A stretch of DNA of 64,000 nt from Faecalibacterium sp. I4-1-79 (GCF_023347235.1 NZ_CP094467.1:992001-1056000), one strand, 5' to 3'; numbered from the stretch's first letter, positions 27,694-36,953 are shown. Numbers and translations are program-made. Notes: generated by a model not told the origin, from the sequence alone.

Positions 27694-27729
27694 ACAAGGA
27701 GCAATTTATAACAGGAAAGGGGCATTTGC

Positions 27730-28758
27730 ATGGCCACGGAAGCAAAACTCCGGCAGCTGGCCGACAAGGGCTGCCCGGTCTACTATTTTTATTCCAGCGA
27801 GCGGTATCTGGTGCGGCAGGCAGTGGCGGCGGCGGTGCGGGTGCTGTCGGCAGACAGCGACGAGGACGCTACCATCCTGGACGGTGCCGCCCCGGAGCTG
27901 GAACAGCTCATCATGGCAGCGGGCACCATCTCTTTTTTCGGCACCCGGCGCGTGGTGGTGCTGCCGGAAATAGACCCCGCTGCCTACGGCAGCAAGGATT
28001 TGGACGAGCTGTGCAGCACCCTTTCCAGCTTGGAAAACGCCGTGGCAGTGCTGGGCAGTGTGTTCCCGCTGGAGCGCAGCAAGCTCAAGCTGGGCAAGCA
28101 GGCGCAAAAGCTGCAAGCCCAGTGCAAGGCCATTGGCTACACGGAAGAACTGGCAAAGCCTCGCCCCTTTGAACTGAAAAATCTGATGATGGAGCGCGCA
28201 AAGGCGCAGGGCGCAACCCTGCCGGACGGCGCAGCCACCGCATTGCTGGAGCGCTGCGGCGAGGACCCGTTTCTGCTGGAAAACGAGGTGGACAAGCTCT
28301 GTGCTCTGTCCGGCTACCAGACCGTGAGCGCCTCCATGGTGGCAGAGATGGGCACGGTGAGCCTTGAAGCGGATGTGTTCGAGATGATCCGCATGATCAC
28401 AGCCAAAAACGCCACCGGAGCCTGCAAAAAGTTACAGACTCTGCTGCGGCTGCAGCAGGAGCCCATTGCCATTACAGCGGCGATGATCGGCAGCTATGTA
28501 GATTTGTACCGGGTCAAATTGGGGGTGGCAAAACGGAAAAATTACAGTGCAGTGCACAAGGATTTTGGCTATAAGGGCAGTGACTACCGGCTGAAGCGCT
28601 CGGCAGAGACTGCCGCCCACTACACCCTGCCCCAGCTAGAGGCCTGCTTGCAGGTGCTGCTGGAGCTGGACCAGAGCCTGAAAAGCCAGCCTGTGGCGGC
28701 GCAGACACTGCTGGAAACAGCACTGTGCCGTCTGGCGCTGGCGGGGAGCGGAAGATGA
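27730..28758 (+). CDS. holA: DNA polymerase III subunit delta
   Basis: 342 residues. Clamp-loader subunit with an N-terminal AAA+-like fold that lacks a functional Walker A, the LLENEVDKL lid region and a C-terminal collar domain (LLELDQSLKSQP). Position after comEC is the usual Firmicutes arrangement. Ribosome site AAAGGGG. The last codons overlap the start of the next gene (ATGA). Confidence 0.92.
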   Translation: MATEAKLRQLADKGCPVYYFYSSERYLVRQAVAAAVRVLSADSDEDATILDGAAPELEQLIMAAGTISFFGTRRVVVLPEIDPAAYGSKDLDELCSTLSSLENAVAVLGSVFPLERSKLKLGKQAQKLQAQCKAIGYTEELAKPRPFELKNLMMERAKAQGATLPDGAATALLERCGEDPFLLENEVDKLCALSGYQTVSASMVAEMGTVSLEADVFEMIRMITAKNATGACKKLQTLLRLQQEPIAITAAMIGSYVDLYRVKLGVAKRKNYSAVHKDFGYKGSDYRLKRSAETAAHYTLPQLEACLQVLLELDQSLKSQPVAAQTLLETALCRLALAGSGR

Positions 28759-29369
28759 TGCAAAGCGAGATGATCCATACCGACCGGGTGCTGATCGTGG
28801 AGGGCAAATACGATGCCGTCCGTCTGGCGCACCTGACCGATGCCATGATCCTGCTGACGGATGGTTTTGGCATTTATAAAGACAAACAGCGCCAGCAACT
28901 GTTCCGGGCGCTGGCGCAGAAAAACGGCCTGATCTTGCTCACGGATTCAGACGCGGCAGGCTTCCGCATCCGCAACTACATCACCAATATGGTGGGCGCG
29001 GAGAACGTGGTTCAGGCCTATGTGCCCGCCATCCACGGCAAGGAAAAGCGCAAGGCGCAGCCCGGCAAGGAGGGTCTGCTGGGGGTAGAGGGCGTGGATG
29101 ACGCCCTTGTGCGGCAGGCACTGCTGGACGCCTTGGGCGCAGAAGCCGGAGCCGCGCCGGTGCGCCCGGCGGGGCGGCAGATCACCTATACCGATTTATA
29201 CGAGTGGGGGCTTTCCGGTAAGCCCGGCAGCGCCGAGCGCAAGACTAGACTCTTGAATGCACTGGGGCTGCCGCCGCGCCTTTCCAAAAAGGAACTGGTG
29301 GAGGCCTTCAACCGGCTATACACTTTTGAACAACTGGACGAATTACAGTTGAAAATTTTGCGGGAGTAA
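28755..29369 (+). CDS. Toprim protein with DUF4093 (RNase M5-like)
   Basis: 204 residues. Toprim domain at the N-terminus: LIVEGKYDAV (Glu) and ILLTDSDAAG (DxD), both conserved. The C-terminal part (GRQITYTDLYEWGLSGKPGSAERK) is the DUF4093 domain, found next to RNase M5-type toprim in Clostridia. Probably acts on structured RNA such as 5S rRNA precursor, but RNase M5 itself is usually beside rsmA, so the substrate is unsure. Start ATG 28755 overlaps the holA stop and has GGAG upstream. Confidence 0.85.
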   Translation: MMQSEMIHTDRVLIVEGKYDAVRLAHLTDAMILLTDGFGIYKDKQRQQLFRALAQKNGLILLTDSDAAGFRIRNYITNMVGAENVVQAYVPAIHGKEKRKAQPGKEGLLGVEGVDDALVRQALLDALGAEAGAAPVRPAGRQITYTDLYEWGLSGKPGSAERKTRLLNALGLPPRLSKKELVEAFNRLYTFEQLDELQLKILRE

Positions 29370-29372
29370 AAC

Positions 29373-30056
29373 CTAGCCGTTTTTGCCCCACGCTTGCCGT
29401 AGCAGTTCCAGCGCGTGGGTCTCCAGCCGGGAAACATAGCTGCGGCTGATGCCCAGCAGCCCGGCGGTCTCCAGCTGGGTCAGGGGCGGCTGCCCTGCCA
29501 GCCCGTACCGCAACAGTAAGATCTGCCTCTCCCGGGCAGGCAGAGTGTCCAGCAGCTGCCGAAGCCGTCGGACATCCTCCTGCCGCTCACAGCTGTCCTC
29601 CATGCAAAAGCCGTCCTGTATTACGTCCGCTAAGGTCAGCGCCGAGTCCCCGTCTGCCTCCAAGGCTTCTTGCAGGGAGACGGTCTGCCCGCTCTTGCGC
29701 TCCCGCCGGAACTGCATACGGATCTCGTTTTCAATGCAGCGGCTTGCATAAGTGGAAAACCGCGCCTTGCGTGTGGCATCAAAGGTATCTACCGCTTTCA
29801 TCAGCCCGATGGTGCCGATGGAAACAAGATCCTCTTGGTCGCCCGGCAGGGCGTAATATTTTTTTACGATGTGCGCCACCAGCCGCAGATTGTGGCGGAT
29901 CAGCTTTTCCCGGGCGGCGGCATCTCCGGCGCGCAGGGCGCTGAAGGCGGCGGCTTCCTCCCGGGCTGTGAGCGGACGCGGAAAGCAGCCGCTTTCCAGA
30001 TGGAGCGCCAGAAACAGAAATTTTGTGGCGAAAAATTGCAGTAAGGTCAGCAGCAC
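29373..30056 (-). CDS. sigK: Sporulation sigma factor SigK (with pro-like N-terminus)
   Basis: 227 residues. Region 2 (LVAHIVKKYYALPGDQEDLVSIGTIGLMKAVDTFDA...YASRCIENEIR) and region 4 (LPARERQILLLRYGL...QLETAGLLGISRSYVSRLE) are those of the SigE/SigK sigma-70 group. The hydrophobic N-terminus (VLLTLLQFFATKFLFLAL) resembles the B. subtilis SigK pro-sequence that tethers the precursor to membrane. I chose GTG 30056 because GGGAGGG lies about 8 bases upstream; ATG 30077 is possible but has no ribosome site. The gene is unsplit (no skin element). Its presence suggests sporulation genes are at least partly retained. Confidence 0.85.
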   Translation of the reverse strand: MLLTLLQFFATKFLFLALHLESGCFPRPLTAREEAAAFSALRAGDAAAREKLIRHNLRLVAHIVKKYYALPGDQEDLVSIGTIGLMKAVDTFDATRKARFSTYASRCIENEIRMQFRRERKSGQTVSLQEALEADGDSALTLADVIQDGFCMEDSCERQEDVRRLRQLLDTLPARERQILLLRYGLAGQPPLTQLETAGLLGISRSYVSRLETHALELLRQAWGKNG

Positions 30057-30204
30057 ACGATATCCCTCCCGGTACATAGTTGTTAGATTGTATGAGCCGG
30101 GGCGCGGATAGTTGCCGGAGAAGCCTTTTGTGCGCAGCAGCTTTTCTGCGAGGGAAAAGCGTGGTATACTGAGGGGGATAACTCGGAAGTTATGGAGGTA
30201 CTTT

Positions 30205-30624
30205 ATGAACGAGAGAGAAAAAATTATCCGATTATGGTTTGATATGTGGATTAAGAAAGCAGATTTAGGAATTGACAATATTTTTACAGATGATGTTGTA
30301 TATACTGAGAGTTGGAGTCCTAAATATGAAAACCGCAAAACGGTAAAGCACTGGTTTGACGAATGGAATACACGCGGAAGTGTTCTTGTTTGGGAGATTA
30401 AGCAATTTTTTCATCAAGGCAATCAAACAATCGTGGAGTGGTATTTTAAAAACAAAATGAATAATGGAAATGTTGAAGAATTTGACGGAATATCTTTAAT
30501 TGTATGGACACAGGATAACAAAATAAAATCATTAAAAGAGTTTGGTTGCAATCTTCATAATTACAATCCATATCGAGATAGTGATATTCCCGTATTTCAA
30601 GAAGAAAAAGCAAATTGGTTTTGA
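30205..30624 (+). CDS. NTF2/SnoaL-like protein
   Basis: 139 residues, AT-rich unlike the preceding genes. MNEREKIIRLWFDMWIKKADLGIDNIFTDDVVYTESW and EWYFKNKMNNGNVEEFDGISLIVW match the cone-shaped NTF2/SnoaL fold used by small ligand-binding proteins and some isomerases; function is unknown. Strong ribosome site GGAGG. It lies at the edge of the mobile region and may have come with it. Confidence 0.7.
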   Translation: MNEREKIIRLWFDMWIKKADLGIDNIFTDDVVYTESWSPKYENRKTVKHWFDEWNTRGSVLVWEIKQFFHQGNQTIVEWYFKNKMNNGNVEEFDGISLIVWTQDNKIKSLKEFGCNLHNYNPYRDSDIPVFQEEKANWF

Positions 30625-30674
30625 GAGGACTATAAATTCCCATTTATCGAGTGACGAAAACAATACATCCTTCT

Positions 30675-30707
30675 GCGGACAACCCCAAAACGGTTGTCCG
30701 CTTTTTT
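30675..30707 (+). terminator. Terminator of the NTF2-like gene
   Basis: 10-bp perfect stem GCGGACAACC / GGTTGTCCGC (30675-30684, 30692-30701), then six T. Confidence 0.92.
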
Positions 30708-30821
30708 ATACGCTGAAATCCGAAAAAAGACAAAATGCCAAGCAAAACTGAAAAATATCTCATCCTTGCCCGTTACTTTTGGTAGCACAACATGCTTTTA
30801 AATATGTACGTTTTTCAATGA

Positions 30822-31454
30822 ATGCAAAGTGAGCAACAATTTCTCACTCTAGTTGACTTGTCCACCGATGCAAAGACGCTGTACGGCATCCTGTTGGACC
30901 GCATGGGGCTGTCGGTGAAAAACGGATGGCTGGATGAGCAGGGAAGGGTGTATATCATTTTTCCTGTGCAGGAAGTGATGGATGCACTGGGCTGCGCAGA
31001 CAACAAGGCAACCAAACTGTTCCGGGAATTGGAAAAGTTTGGACTGATTGAGCGCAAACGGCGCGGGCTGGGAAAACCCAATCTGATTTACGTCAAAAAC
31101 TTTGCAGACCCACGATGCCGCAATCGTGGAAAGAACGATTCTGGGAACGCTGATTCCGAGGTACAGGATGCGGCAAAACAACGAAGAAATAAGACTGAGT
31201 GGAATAAAACCGAGGGGAGTGAACCTGATCCTTTCTCTTCCGACGCGGAGGACGAACCGGATGAGCGCACACGGCTGGAAGCGTATTTTATGCAGTCGTT
31301 AGAGGTGGGCTTGCTGCTCCGGGTCTGCCCGGATGAGGAGGACACTATCGATCAAATCGTGAATCTTCTCTGGACGAGGCTCAATAGCGGGATTTTTTGC
31401 AGGCCATGGACGAGACCCAAAACGCGCCGTCCCTGTCGCAGGCGCAGCGAATGA
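30822..31454 (+). pseudogene. RepA-N replication initiator, truncated at both ends
   Basis: Residues from LSTDAKTLYGILLDRMGLS to IERKRRGLGKPNLIYVK are the conserved RepA-N initiator domain. The usual N-terminal 25-30 residues (the 'lpKaLF' segment) are missing; here the frame opens with an unrelated MQSEQQFLTL. After 'IDQIVNLL' (about 31365) homology ends and the frame runs into the parB remnant in a different frame. This marks a deletion joining repA to parB. Not expected to be functional. Confidence 0.8.
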
Positions 31455-31666
31455 AAAAGCTGGCGCAGGAAGGAAAGCTCACCTATGAAGCCGCCTTTGC
31501 CATTATGGGGGAAACCAAAAAGGATGAACTGGACAAGGTGGTCATCAAAAACGATACCCTGAAAAAGTATTTTCCCCGCAGCTACACGCCCCGGCAGATG
31601 GAAGATGTCATCATCAAGCTGCTAGAACAGTGGCAGCGCAGACAACAGCGTCAGAACGAACGCTGA
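31370..31666 (+). pseudogene. C-terminal remnant of an ICE ParB-like protein
   Basis: The frame from 31370 reads LDEAQ, then TAG (31385-31387), then RDFLQAMDE...; the block NDTLKKYFPRSYTPRQMEDVIIKLLEQWQ at the end is the conserved C-terminus of ParB/RepB proteins of Clostridia ICEs. The N-terminal nuclease/partition domain is absent and the in-frame TAG interrupts what remains. An internal start at 31406 could still give an 86-residue fragment. Confidence 0.8.
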
Positions 31667-31731
31667 CAAAATCGGAACCGGAAGACCCATGAGGTCTTTT
31701 CTTTTTTGCAAAATTTTGGAGGACAACGACT

Positions 31732-32202
31732 ATGAATACCACGATTGATTTCAAGACCGCAAAGACCATTGAGAACATGAGCCGCAAAATCGACGGCATG
31801 GAGCGTGCCGTTTCCGGCTTCTTCAACAAGATGAGCGACATTGCAGAGCGCAAGTACGGTGACCCGCAGGTTTATCTGGCGGCAGTCGGCCCGGCGAGGG
31901 ACCTGAGCGCCATTCTGCTGGAAGAAGCGCCCGGCATTCTGCCCTGCTTTGACGAGACGGATGACACCTTCGGCATTTCCAAGGAGCTGCCCGTGGCGGG
32001 CTGCTACAACCCCAAGCAGGTGCTGGAGCTGTCGGGCAAGCGCTACCTGACCGGTCCGGTCGTCTTCGTCCGCTTCAACATGGAAGGCGGGTATGTCTCC
32101 CTGACGATGGGCGACCTGCACTGCATTCAGGAGTATCTGGAACAGCACAGCACGGCGCTTATGGCCGACGGCAAGAACCTGAACTGCATCTGCCTGGACT
32201 GA
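31732..32202 (+). CDS. ICE-associated protein, function unknown
   Basis: 156 residues. MNTTIDFKTAKTIENMSRKIDGMERAVSGFFNKM start suggests a helix-rich N-terminus; the C-terminal half is mixed alpha/beta. No family recognised. It is the first intact gene after parB and has ribosome site GGAGG. Position suggests an ICE accessory gene. Confidence 0.65.
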   Translation: MNTTIDFKTAKTIENMSRKIDGMERAVSGFFNKMSDIAERKYGDPQVYLAAVGPARDLSAILLEEAPGILPCFDETDDTFGISKELPVAGCYNPKQVLELSGKRYLTGPVVFVRFNMEGGYVSLTMGDLHCIQEYLEQHSTALMADGKNLNCICLD

Positions 32203-32212
32203 GGAGGCCGCA

Positions 32213-32404
32213 ATGATGAGCTTTTTTGTGGGCTTTGCTTTCTTTGAACTGGGCGTTTTCTGCGGTTTTTTTGCCGCTTCCCTGATGCAGGCGGCACGAA
32301 CCGGAGAAATTGTGATTACGGTAAAGGAGGATACGGATGGAACAGGAAAAGAATACCCTTTCGGTGCTGCAAATCGCACCGGGGCAGCATCCGAAGCCGA
32401 TTGA
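32213..32404 (+). CDS. DUF3789-like small membrane protein
   Basis: 63 residues: one membrane span (residues 3-24) followed by Met-Gln and Ala-Arg, as in DUF3789 proteins of ICEs. Those are usually about 40 residues; here the frame overlaps the next gene by 68 bases, so its last 25 or so residues may not be native. Ribosome site GAGGAGG. Function unknown. Confidence 0.6.
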   Translation: MMSFFVGFAFFELGVFCGFFAASLMQAARTGEIVITVKEDTDGTGKEYPFGAANRTGAASEAD

Positions 32405-32777
32405 GATTGACAATGACCTGAAAGCGCTGCAGCAGGCGGTTGGCGGCTCGATTGGTGCAAGCTATCCCTTTGAAGACCCGGTGGCTATCGTTTACAACGA
32501 TGACGGCAAGCTCATGGGGCTGCCGCTGAACCGCGCTCTGCGGGATGAAAGCGGCGAGGCCTATGATGTGGTTGCCGGAACGTTTCTGGTGGTGGGTCTG
32601 GGCGAGGAGGATTTTGCATCCCTCTCCCCGGAGCTGACGCAGAAATACGAAGAGCTCTTTCATCAGCCGGAAACTTTTATGCGCCTGGGCCGTCAAATGC
32701 TGGTGCTGCCCGTTCCGGACGAAAATGTGCGGACGGAAACGGCAAAAGCAAAGCCCCCGGCGGCGCACGAACGATGA
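32337..32777 (+). CDS. DUF3846 domain protein
   Basis: 146 residues. VLQIAPGQHPKPIEIDNDLKALQQAVGG, YPFEDPVAIVYNDDGKLMGLPLNRALRDE and FLVVGLGEEDFASL match the DUF3846 family of ICEs and phages. Ribosome site AAGGAGG. Function unknown. Confidence 0.88.
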   Translation: MEQEKNTLSVLQIAPGQHPKPIEIDNDLKALQQAVGGSIGASYPFEDPVAIVYNDDGKLMGLPLNRALRDESGEAYDVVAGTFLVVGLGEEDFASLSPELTQKYEELFHQPETFMRLGRQMLVLPVPDENVRTETAKAKPPAAHER

Positions 32778-32807
32778 GGAGATATTCCTGCAGAGGGGGT
32801 GGTATAA

Positions 32808-33266
32808 ATGCAGGAGGAAGTTGAACACAAGACAGTCAACTTTGCCATTTCAACCACAAAGCTGACGGCCCGGACTTTCCTGAAAGGTGCGCAGTTTCTG
32901 CTGCGGCAGTACGACAAGAATGCTTCGCAGGGAAAACAGAGCATGAAGCGCCTGATTCGGCAGAACCGGGGTGTGACCAATGTGGAAATCGAGAAAACCG
33001 GCATCAAAGGCTTTGCGAAATATGCCAAGCGTTGCCACATTGACTATGCGGTTCAAAAGGATATTTCCTGCACACCGCCCCGCTATATGGTCTATTTCAA
33101 GGCGCAGGACACGGATGCGTTGAGCGCGGCATTCAAAGAATATTCGGCTTCGGTTTTGAACAAAACCAAGCGGCCTTCTGTGCTGGCAAAACTGCAGGAA
33201 CTGGTGCAGGCGGTGGCGGCGATTCCCGATAAAGTCCGCAACAAAGATCAGGAGCTTGGCCTATGA
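32808..33266 (+). CDS. PcfB family (DUF3801) conjugation accessory protein
   Basis: 152 residues: VNFAISTTKLTARTFLKGAQFLLRQYDK... and GIKGFAKYAKRCHIDYAVQKD match PcfB, which helps bring the relaxosome to the VirD4-type coupling protein. It overlaps the next gene (virD4 remnant) by 4 bases, as in intact ICEs. Confidence 0.88.
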   Translation: MQEEVEHKTVNFAISTTKLTARTFLKGAQFLLRQYDKNASQGKQSMKRLIRQNRGVTNVEIEKTGIKGFAKYAKRCHIDYAVQKDISCTPPRYMVYFKAQDTDALSAAFKEYSASVLNKTKRPSVLAKLQELVQAVAAIPDKVRNKDQELGL

Positions 33267-33820
33267 AAAAGAATTTTTCCAAGCTGCTGGCTCTGTATCT
33301 GCCCTACCTTCTGCTGGGACTTGCGGCAACGAATTTCGGTGAGGCATGGCGGCTGGCTGAAGGCAAAGAGATGGGAGATAGGATTCTGTCTCTGATGGGC
33401 ACGATTCCGGTGGCCTTTGCAAATCCGCTGCCGAGCCTTCATCCGCTGGACATTCTGGTGGGCATCTGCTGCGGTGCCGGGCTTCGGCTTGCAGTTTACC
33501 TGAAAAGCAAGAATGCAAAGAAATACCGGCATGGCATGGAGTACGGTTCAGCCCGGTGGGGCAATGCCAAGGACATTGAGCCGTTTCAGGCTCCGAAGTT
33601 CGAGGACAACATCATTCTGACGAAAACTGAACGTCTGATGATGAGCAACCGTCCGCCCGACCCCAAGAATGCGCGGAACAAAAATGTTCTGGTAGTGGGA
33701 GGTTCCGGCAGTGGTAAGACGAGATTTTTTATTAAGCCGAACCTGCTGCAGTGTGATTCCAAGGCCTTTCCGGTTTCATTCGTGGTTACGGACCCGAAGG
33801 GTTATAATTATCGAGGATAA
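33263..33820 (+). pseudogene. VirD4 coupling ATPase, truncated by the transposon
   Basis: 185 residues. Two N-terminal spans, then the Walker A GGSGSGKTR (about 149-157) and VTDPKG. Homology to type IV coupling proteins stops at about 33800 (TDPKG); the last residues (YNYRG, stop) are read from the inserted transposon. Walker B and the rest (about 400 residues) are missing, so no coupling function remains. Confidence 0.88.
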
Positions 33821-33905
33821 AGCAAAGATGCGTTTACAAAATCAGAAAAGTATCGTATCTTTGTTACATATCGTATTCCTACTAAAAATAAAAGAAGGTG
33901 AAACT

Positions 33906-35834
33906 ATGGCAAAATCCAACCAAGGAAAAATCACGGCACTGTACGAAAGGCTTTCCAGAGATGATGAGCTGCAAGGTGAATCTAACAGCATTCTGAATCA
34001 GAAAAAGTATCTGGAAGATTACGCTCGCAAAAACGGCTTTAACAACATCCAGCATTTTACGGACGATGGATACAGCGGAACGAATTTCAATCGTCCCGGC
34101 TTCCAGTCCATGATTGCCGAAATTGAAGCCGGGCATATTGCAACTGTCATTGTAAAGGACATGAGCCGCTTTGGAAGAAACTATCTGGAAGTTGGATTTT
34201 ACACGGAAATTCAGTTTCCATCAAAGGGTGTTCGGTTCATCGCTATCAACAATAATGTTGACAGTGCCAATCCCACGGACAATGACTTTACTCCGTTCCT
34301 GAACATCATGAACGAGTGGTACGCCAAGGATACCAGCAATAAAATCCGTGCCGTTTTCAAATCGCGGATGCAGGATGGCAAACGGTGCAGCGGCAGTATT
34401 CACTACGGTTATAAGCGGGTTCCCGGTGATAAGCAAACCCTTCATATAGATGCGGAAGCCGCTGCCGTTGTCCGCAGGATCTTCGATATGGCAGCCAGCG
34501 GTGCCAGTCTTGCGCAAATCGGTCAGACGCTTTCGGACGAAAAAGTGCTGATTCCGTCTGCATACGAAGAACGGCATCATCCCGAAGCTGCCCGAAACCA
34601 TTCGTACCACGACCCCTATCGGTGGAATACGACCACCTTGACCTATATTCTTGACCGGCAGGAATACCTCGGCCATACAGTGCTATGTAAAAGTATCCGT
34701 GAGAACTTCAAGTTGAAAAAGCGCCGTGCTGCAACCCCGGAAGAAAGGATTATATTCAAAAACACTCATGAGGCTATCATCGACCAAGAAACATGGGATA
34801 AAGCACAGAGGCTGCGCAAGAGGAATCCGAAAAAACTTCCGAGCGGAACATACTCGCACCGGTTAGCCGGAATGGTATTCTGTGCTGACTGTGGCTCCCG
34901 AATGAGCTTTTCCAGCCCCGAATCCAAACATCGGGATTCTGATGTAGTGTATGATTCGGATTCTTCATGGCAGTGCAGCAAATACCGTAATATGTACGTT
35001 TCCTGCACATCCCATTTTATCAAGACCTCAACCATTGAAACCGCTATTCTCAATGCAATCAAAGCGATGACAAAAGAAATTATTGAAAATGAGGATGAAT
35101 TTGCCAAGCAGCTTCAAGCTGCATGGGAAAACCAAAACACACAGGTATCTTCCGAGAGTAAAAAAGAACTGCATTCAGTTCAAAAAAGAATGGACGAGTT
35201 GGACGCTTTGATTCGGAGCCTATATGAAAACAGCGTCTTAGGAAAAATCCCCGAACGACAGTATCAACGTTTGATGGCGCAATATGATGATGAACAAACT
35301 GTCTGCGAAGCTCGCATTGCCGAGTTGAAGAAAGAACTGGACAACGCTGAAACAACGAAGGTTGATCTGAAACGCTTTATCAAACTGATTCGGAAATACA
35401 AGGACTGTGACACGCTGACAGATGAAATGCTGTACGAACTGGTAGAAAAAGTGGTGATTCATTCCGCATCCGGCGGACGGACGATCTACCGTCAGCAGCA
35501 AATCGACATCTACTTCAATTTTATTGGTGATACGTTCCCTAGTCAAATTGAGATCAGCCGCAGCGACAAGAAAAATCTTACAGAACAGCAGCTTGCCAAG
35601 CGTAAGAAATATCAGAAAACTGCCGGGGAAAACCGCAAAAAGAAACGTGCTGCTCTGCGTGAAGCAGCTAAAACCGATCCACAGGCGGCAGCAGAGTATG
35701 AAGCCCTCTTACAGAAAGGCCGTGAACGATGCCGCAAGTATGCCCAAAATAAAAAGCTGGCTCAACAGGAGCCTGCTGATACAGTCCCCATTCAATTTGA
35801 ACCATCTGAAGAAATGAAAGGAGAATCCGCATGA
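33906..35834 (+). CDS. Large serine recombinase (TndX/TnpX type)
   Basis: 642 residues. Resolvase domain at the N-terminus (TALYERLSRDDELQGES, with the catalytic Ser in RLS), the recombinase domain (YGYKRVPGDK...), zinc ribbon CADCGSR and a long coiled coil (about 430-520). It excises and integrates the transposon through a GA-type crossover, by analogy with TnpX/TndX. I start at 33906 after AAGGTGA; the frame before it reads out of virD4. Confidence 0.93.
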   Translation: MAKSNQGKITALYERLSRDDELQGESNSILNQKKYLEDYARKNGFNNIQHFTDDGYSGTNFNRPGFQSMIAEIEAGHIATVIVKDMSRFGRNYLEVGFYTEIQFPSKGVRFIAINNNVDSANPTDNDFTPFLNIMNEWYAKDTSNKIRAVFKSRMQDGKRCSGSIHYGYKRVPGDKQTLHIDAEAAAVVRRIFDMAASGASLAQIGQTLSDEKVLIPSAYEERHHPEAARNHSYHDPYRWNTTTLTYILDRQEYLGHTVLCKSIRENFKLKKRRAATPEERIIFKNTHEAIIDQETWDKAQRLRKRNPKKLPSGTYSHRLAGMVFCADCGSRMSFSSPESKHRDSDVVYDSDSSWQCSKYRNMYVSCTSHFIKTSTIETAILNAIKAMTKEIIENEDEFAKQLQAAWENQNTQVSSESKKELHSVQKRMDELDALIRSLYENSVLGKIPERQYQRLMAQYDDEQTVCEARIAELKKELDNAETTKVDLKRFIKLIRKYKDCDTLTDEMLYELVEKVVIHSASGGRTIYRQQQIDIYFNFIGDTFPSQIEISRSDKKNLTEQQLAKRKKYQKTAGENRKKKRAALREAAKTDPQAAAEYEALLQKGRERCRKYAQNKKLAQQEPADTVPIQFEPSEEMKGESA

Positions 35835-36217
35835 ACGAACTGAAGAAATCCATCCATGACAACACTACCGGCCTGGACTACACCCTTGTCAATGACCACT
35901 ATCTGCCGAACCTGACCGCAGCAGCCCCGGCAGAGCACCCCACCGGGCGGTGGGGCCGCTTACATAAGACGTACCTGAAGGAGCAGCACCCTGTCCGGTA
36001 CAACCAACTGCTCCTGTCCGGTGAACTGGACGGCTATCTTGCCAAGCTAGACAAGCAGGTCGAGGAACAGCTTGCATTGACCATCCGGCAGATGCAGGAA
36101 GCCGAGGGCGTGACCGAAGCCCTGAAAGCTGCCGATCAACTGGAGTGGGTGCGCCGGATGAACAGCATCCGCAACCGTGCCGAGAAAATCATCAAGTCTG
36201 AGCTGATTTTTGTCTAA
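35831..36217 (+). CDS. Transposon-encoded protein TnpV
   Basis: 128 residues. GRWGRLHKTYLKEQHPVRYNQLLLSGEL and the C-terminal helical part are those of the TnpV family. It overlaps the recombinase stop by 4 bases. Function unknown; typically found beside serine recombinases in Clostridia. Confidence 0.9.
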   Translation: MNELKKSIHDNTTGLDYTLVNDHYLPNLTAAAPAEHPTGRWGRLHKTYLKEQHPVRYNQLLLSGELDGYLAKLDKQVEEQLALTIRQMQEAEGVTEALKAADQLEWVRRMNSIRNRAEKIIKSELIFV

Positions 36218-36235
36218 TACAATATCGCATCTCTG

Positions 36236-36267
36236 ACCGCCCTGCACAACGCACGGCGGTCTTTTTT
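36236..36267 (+). terminator. Terminator after tnpV
   Basis: ACCGCC (36236-36241) pairs with GGCGGT (36255-36260), followed by CTTTTTT. Confidence 0.75.
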
Positions 36268-36321
36268 GTTACATCGGGTCTGCACAGGGCAGGCCCTTTT
36301 TTGATACGGAGGAACAAGCCT

Positions 36322-36639
36322 ATGAAACTGACGTTTGAAGAAAAGAAGCTGCTCTACACCTATGGCTGCGCCGATCTGGAGCTGACCCGCAAGCGGCTGT
36401 ACGGAGTCGCCGGGCTGACGGTTGACCCAGACCAGAACAAGCAGGTGTATGACTTCTGCCGGAAGCTGGAGAACGAAACGCTGGCAGACTGGTACGGCCA
36501 GATGTTCTACTTCGTCCGTTCCGAGATGGAGCATTACACCATGATGCAGAAAATGTCACGGGACATCGAGGAGGACGAGGACTGGGGCCCGACCATCTTT
36601 GACGAATCCGAGGAGGAAGAACTGATTGACGATGTTTAA
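36322..36639 (+). CDS. Transposon-transfer assisting-like small protein
   Basis: 105 residues, acidic at the end (EEDEDWGPTIFDESEEEELIDD). The start MKLTFEEKKLLYTYG resembles the TTRAP (transposon-transfer assisting) family of Tn1549-like elements; moderate confidence. Ribosome site GGAGG. It overlaps the next gene by 8 bases. Confidence 0.6.
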   Translation: MKLTFEEKKLLYTYGCADLELTRKRLYGVAGLTVDPDQNKQVYDFCRKLENETLADWYGQMFYFVRSEMEHYTMMQKMSRDIEEDEDWGPTIFDESEEEELIDDV

Positions 36640-36838
36640 GCTGGAAACCATGATCTACGCCAGCGAGGACGGAACAAGCAGCGTGTTTACGCTGAATCCC
36701 GCCTTGCAGAAAAAGCTTGACGCCCTTGCTACACAGCACCCGGAGGTGTGCCAGAGAAAAGCAAGGGGTGAAGCTGGCGGGGTGACGTATCAGATCAGGG
36801 GTGCTGCGCTGGCTATCCAGCCCGTGCGGGTCTCCTGA
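36632..36838 (+). CDS. Small transposon protein, function unknown
   Basis: 68 residues: MFKLETMIYASEDGTSSVFTLN then a Lys/Arg-rich C-terminus. Similar short proteins are common in Clostridia transposons, without known role. Start ATG 36632 lies in the end of the gene before it, with GAGGAGGA about 15 bases upstream, so translation is probably coupled. Confidence 0.6.
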   Translation: MFKLETMIYASEDGTSSVFTLNPALQKKLDALATQHPEVCQRKARGEAGGVTYQIRGAALAIQPVRVS

Positions 36839-36908
36839 AAACGATAACTGATCTGCTATGGTAAAACAACTTCCAATCGGCTACCGTATCCCTGCAAGTC
36901 ATCATTGG

Positions 36909-36953
36909 TTTGTGTAAACACAAAGAAGCGGCGGCTCTGAAAATTGAGCCGCC
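36909..36953. terminator. Hairpins between the transposon genes and the Bce module
   Basis: GGCGGCTC (36930-36937) pairs with GAGCCGCC (36946-36953); a smaller TTTGTG-TAAA-CACAAA hairpin lies at 36909-36924. Terminator for the minus-strand peptide/ABC operon is the best reading. 36839-37026 holds no gene. Confidence 0.5.
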
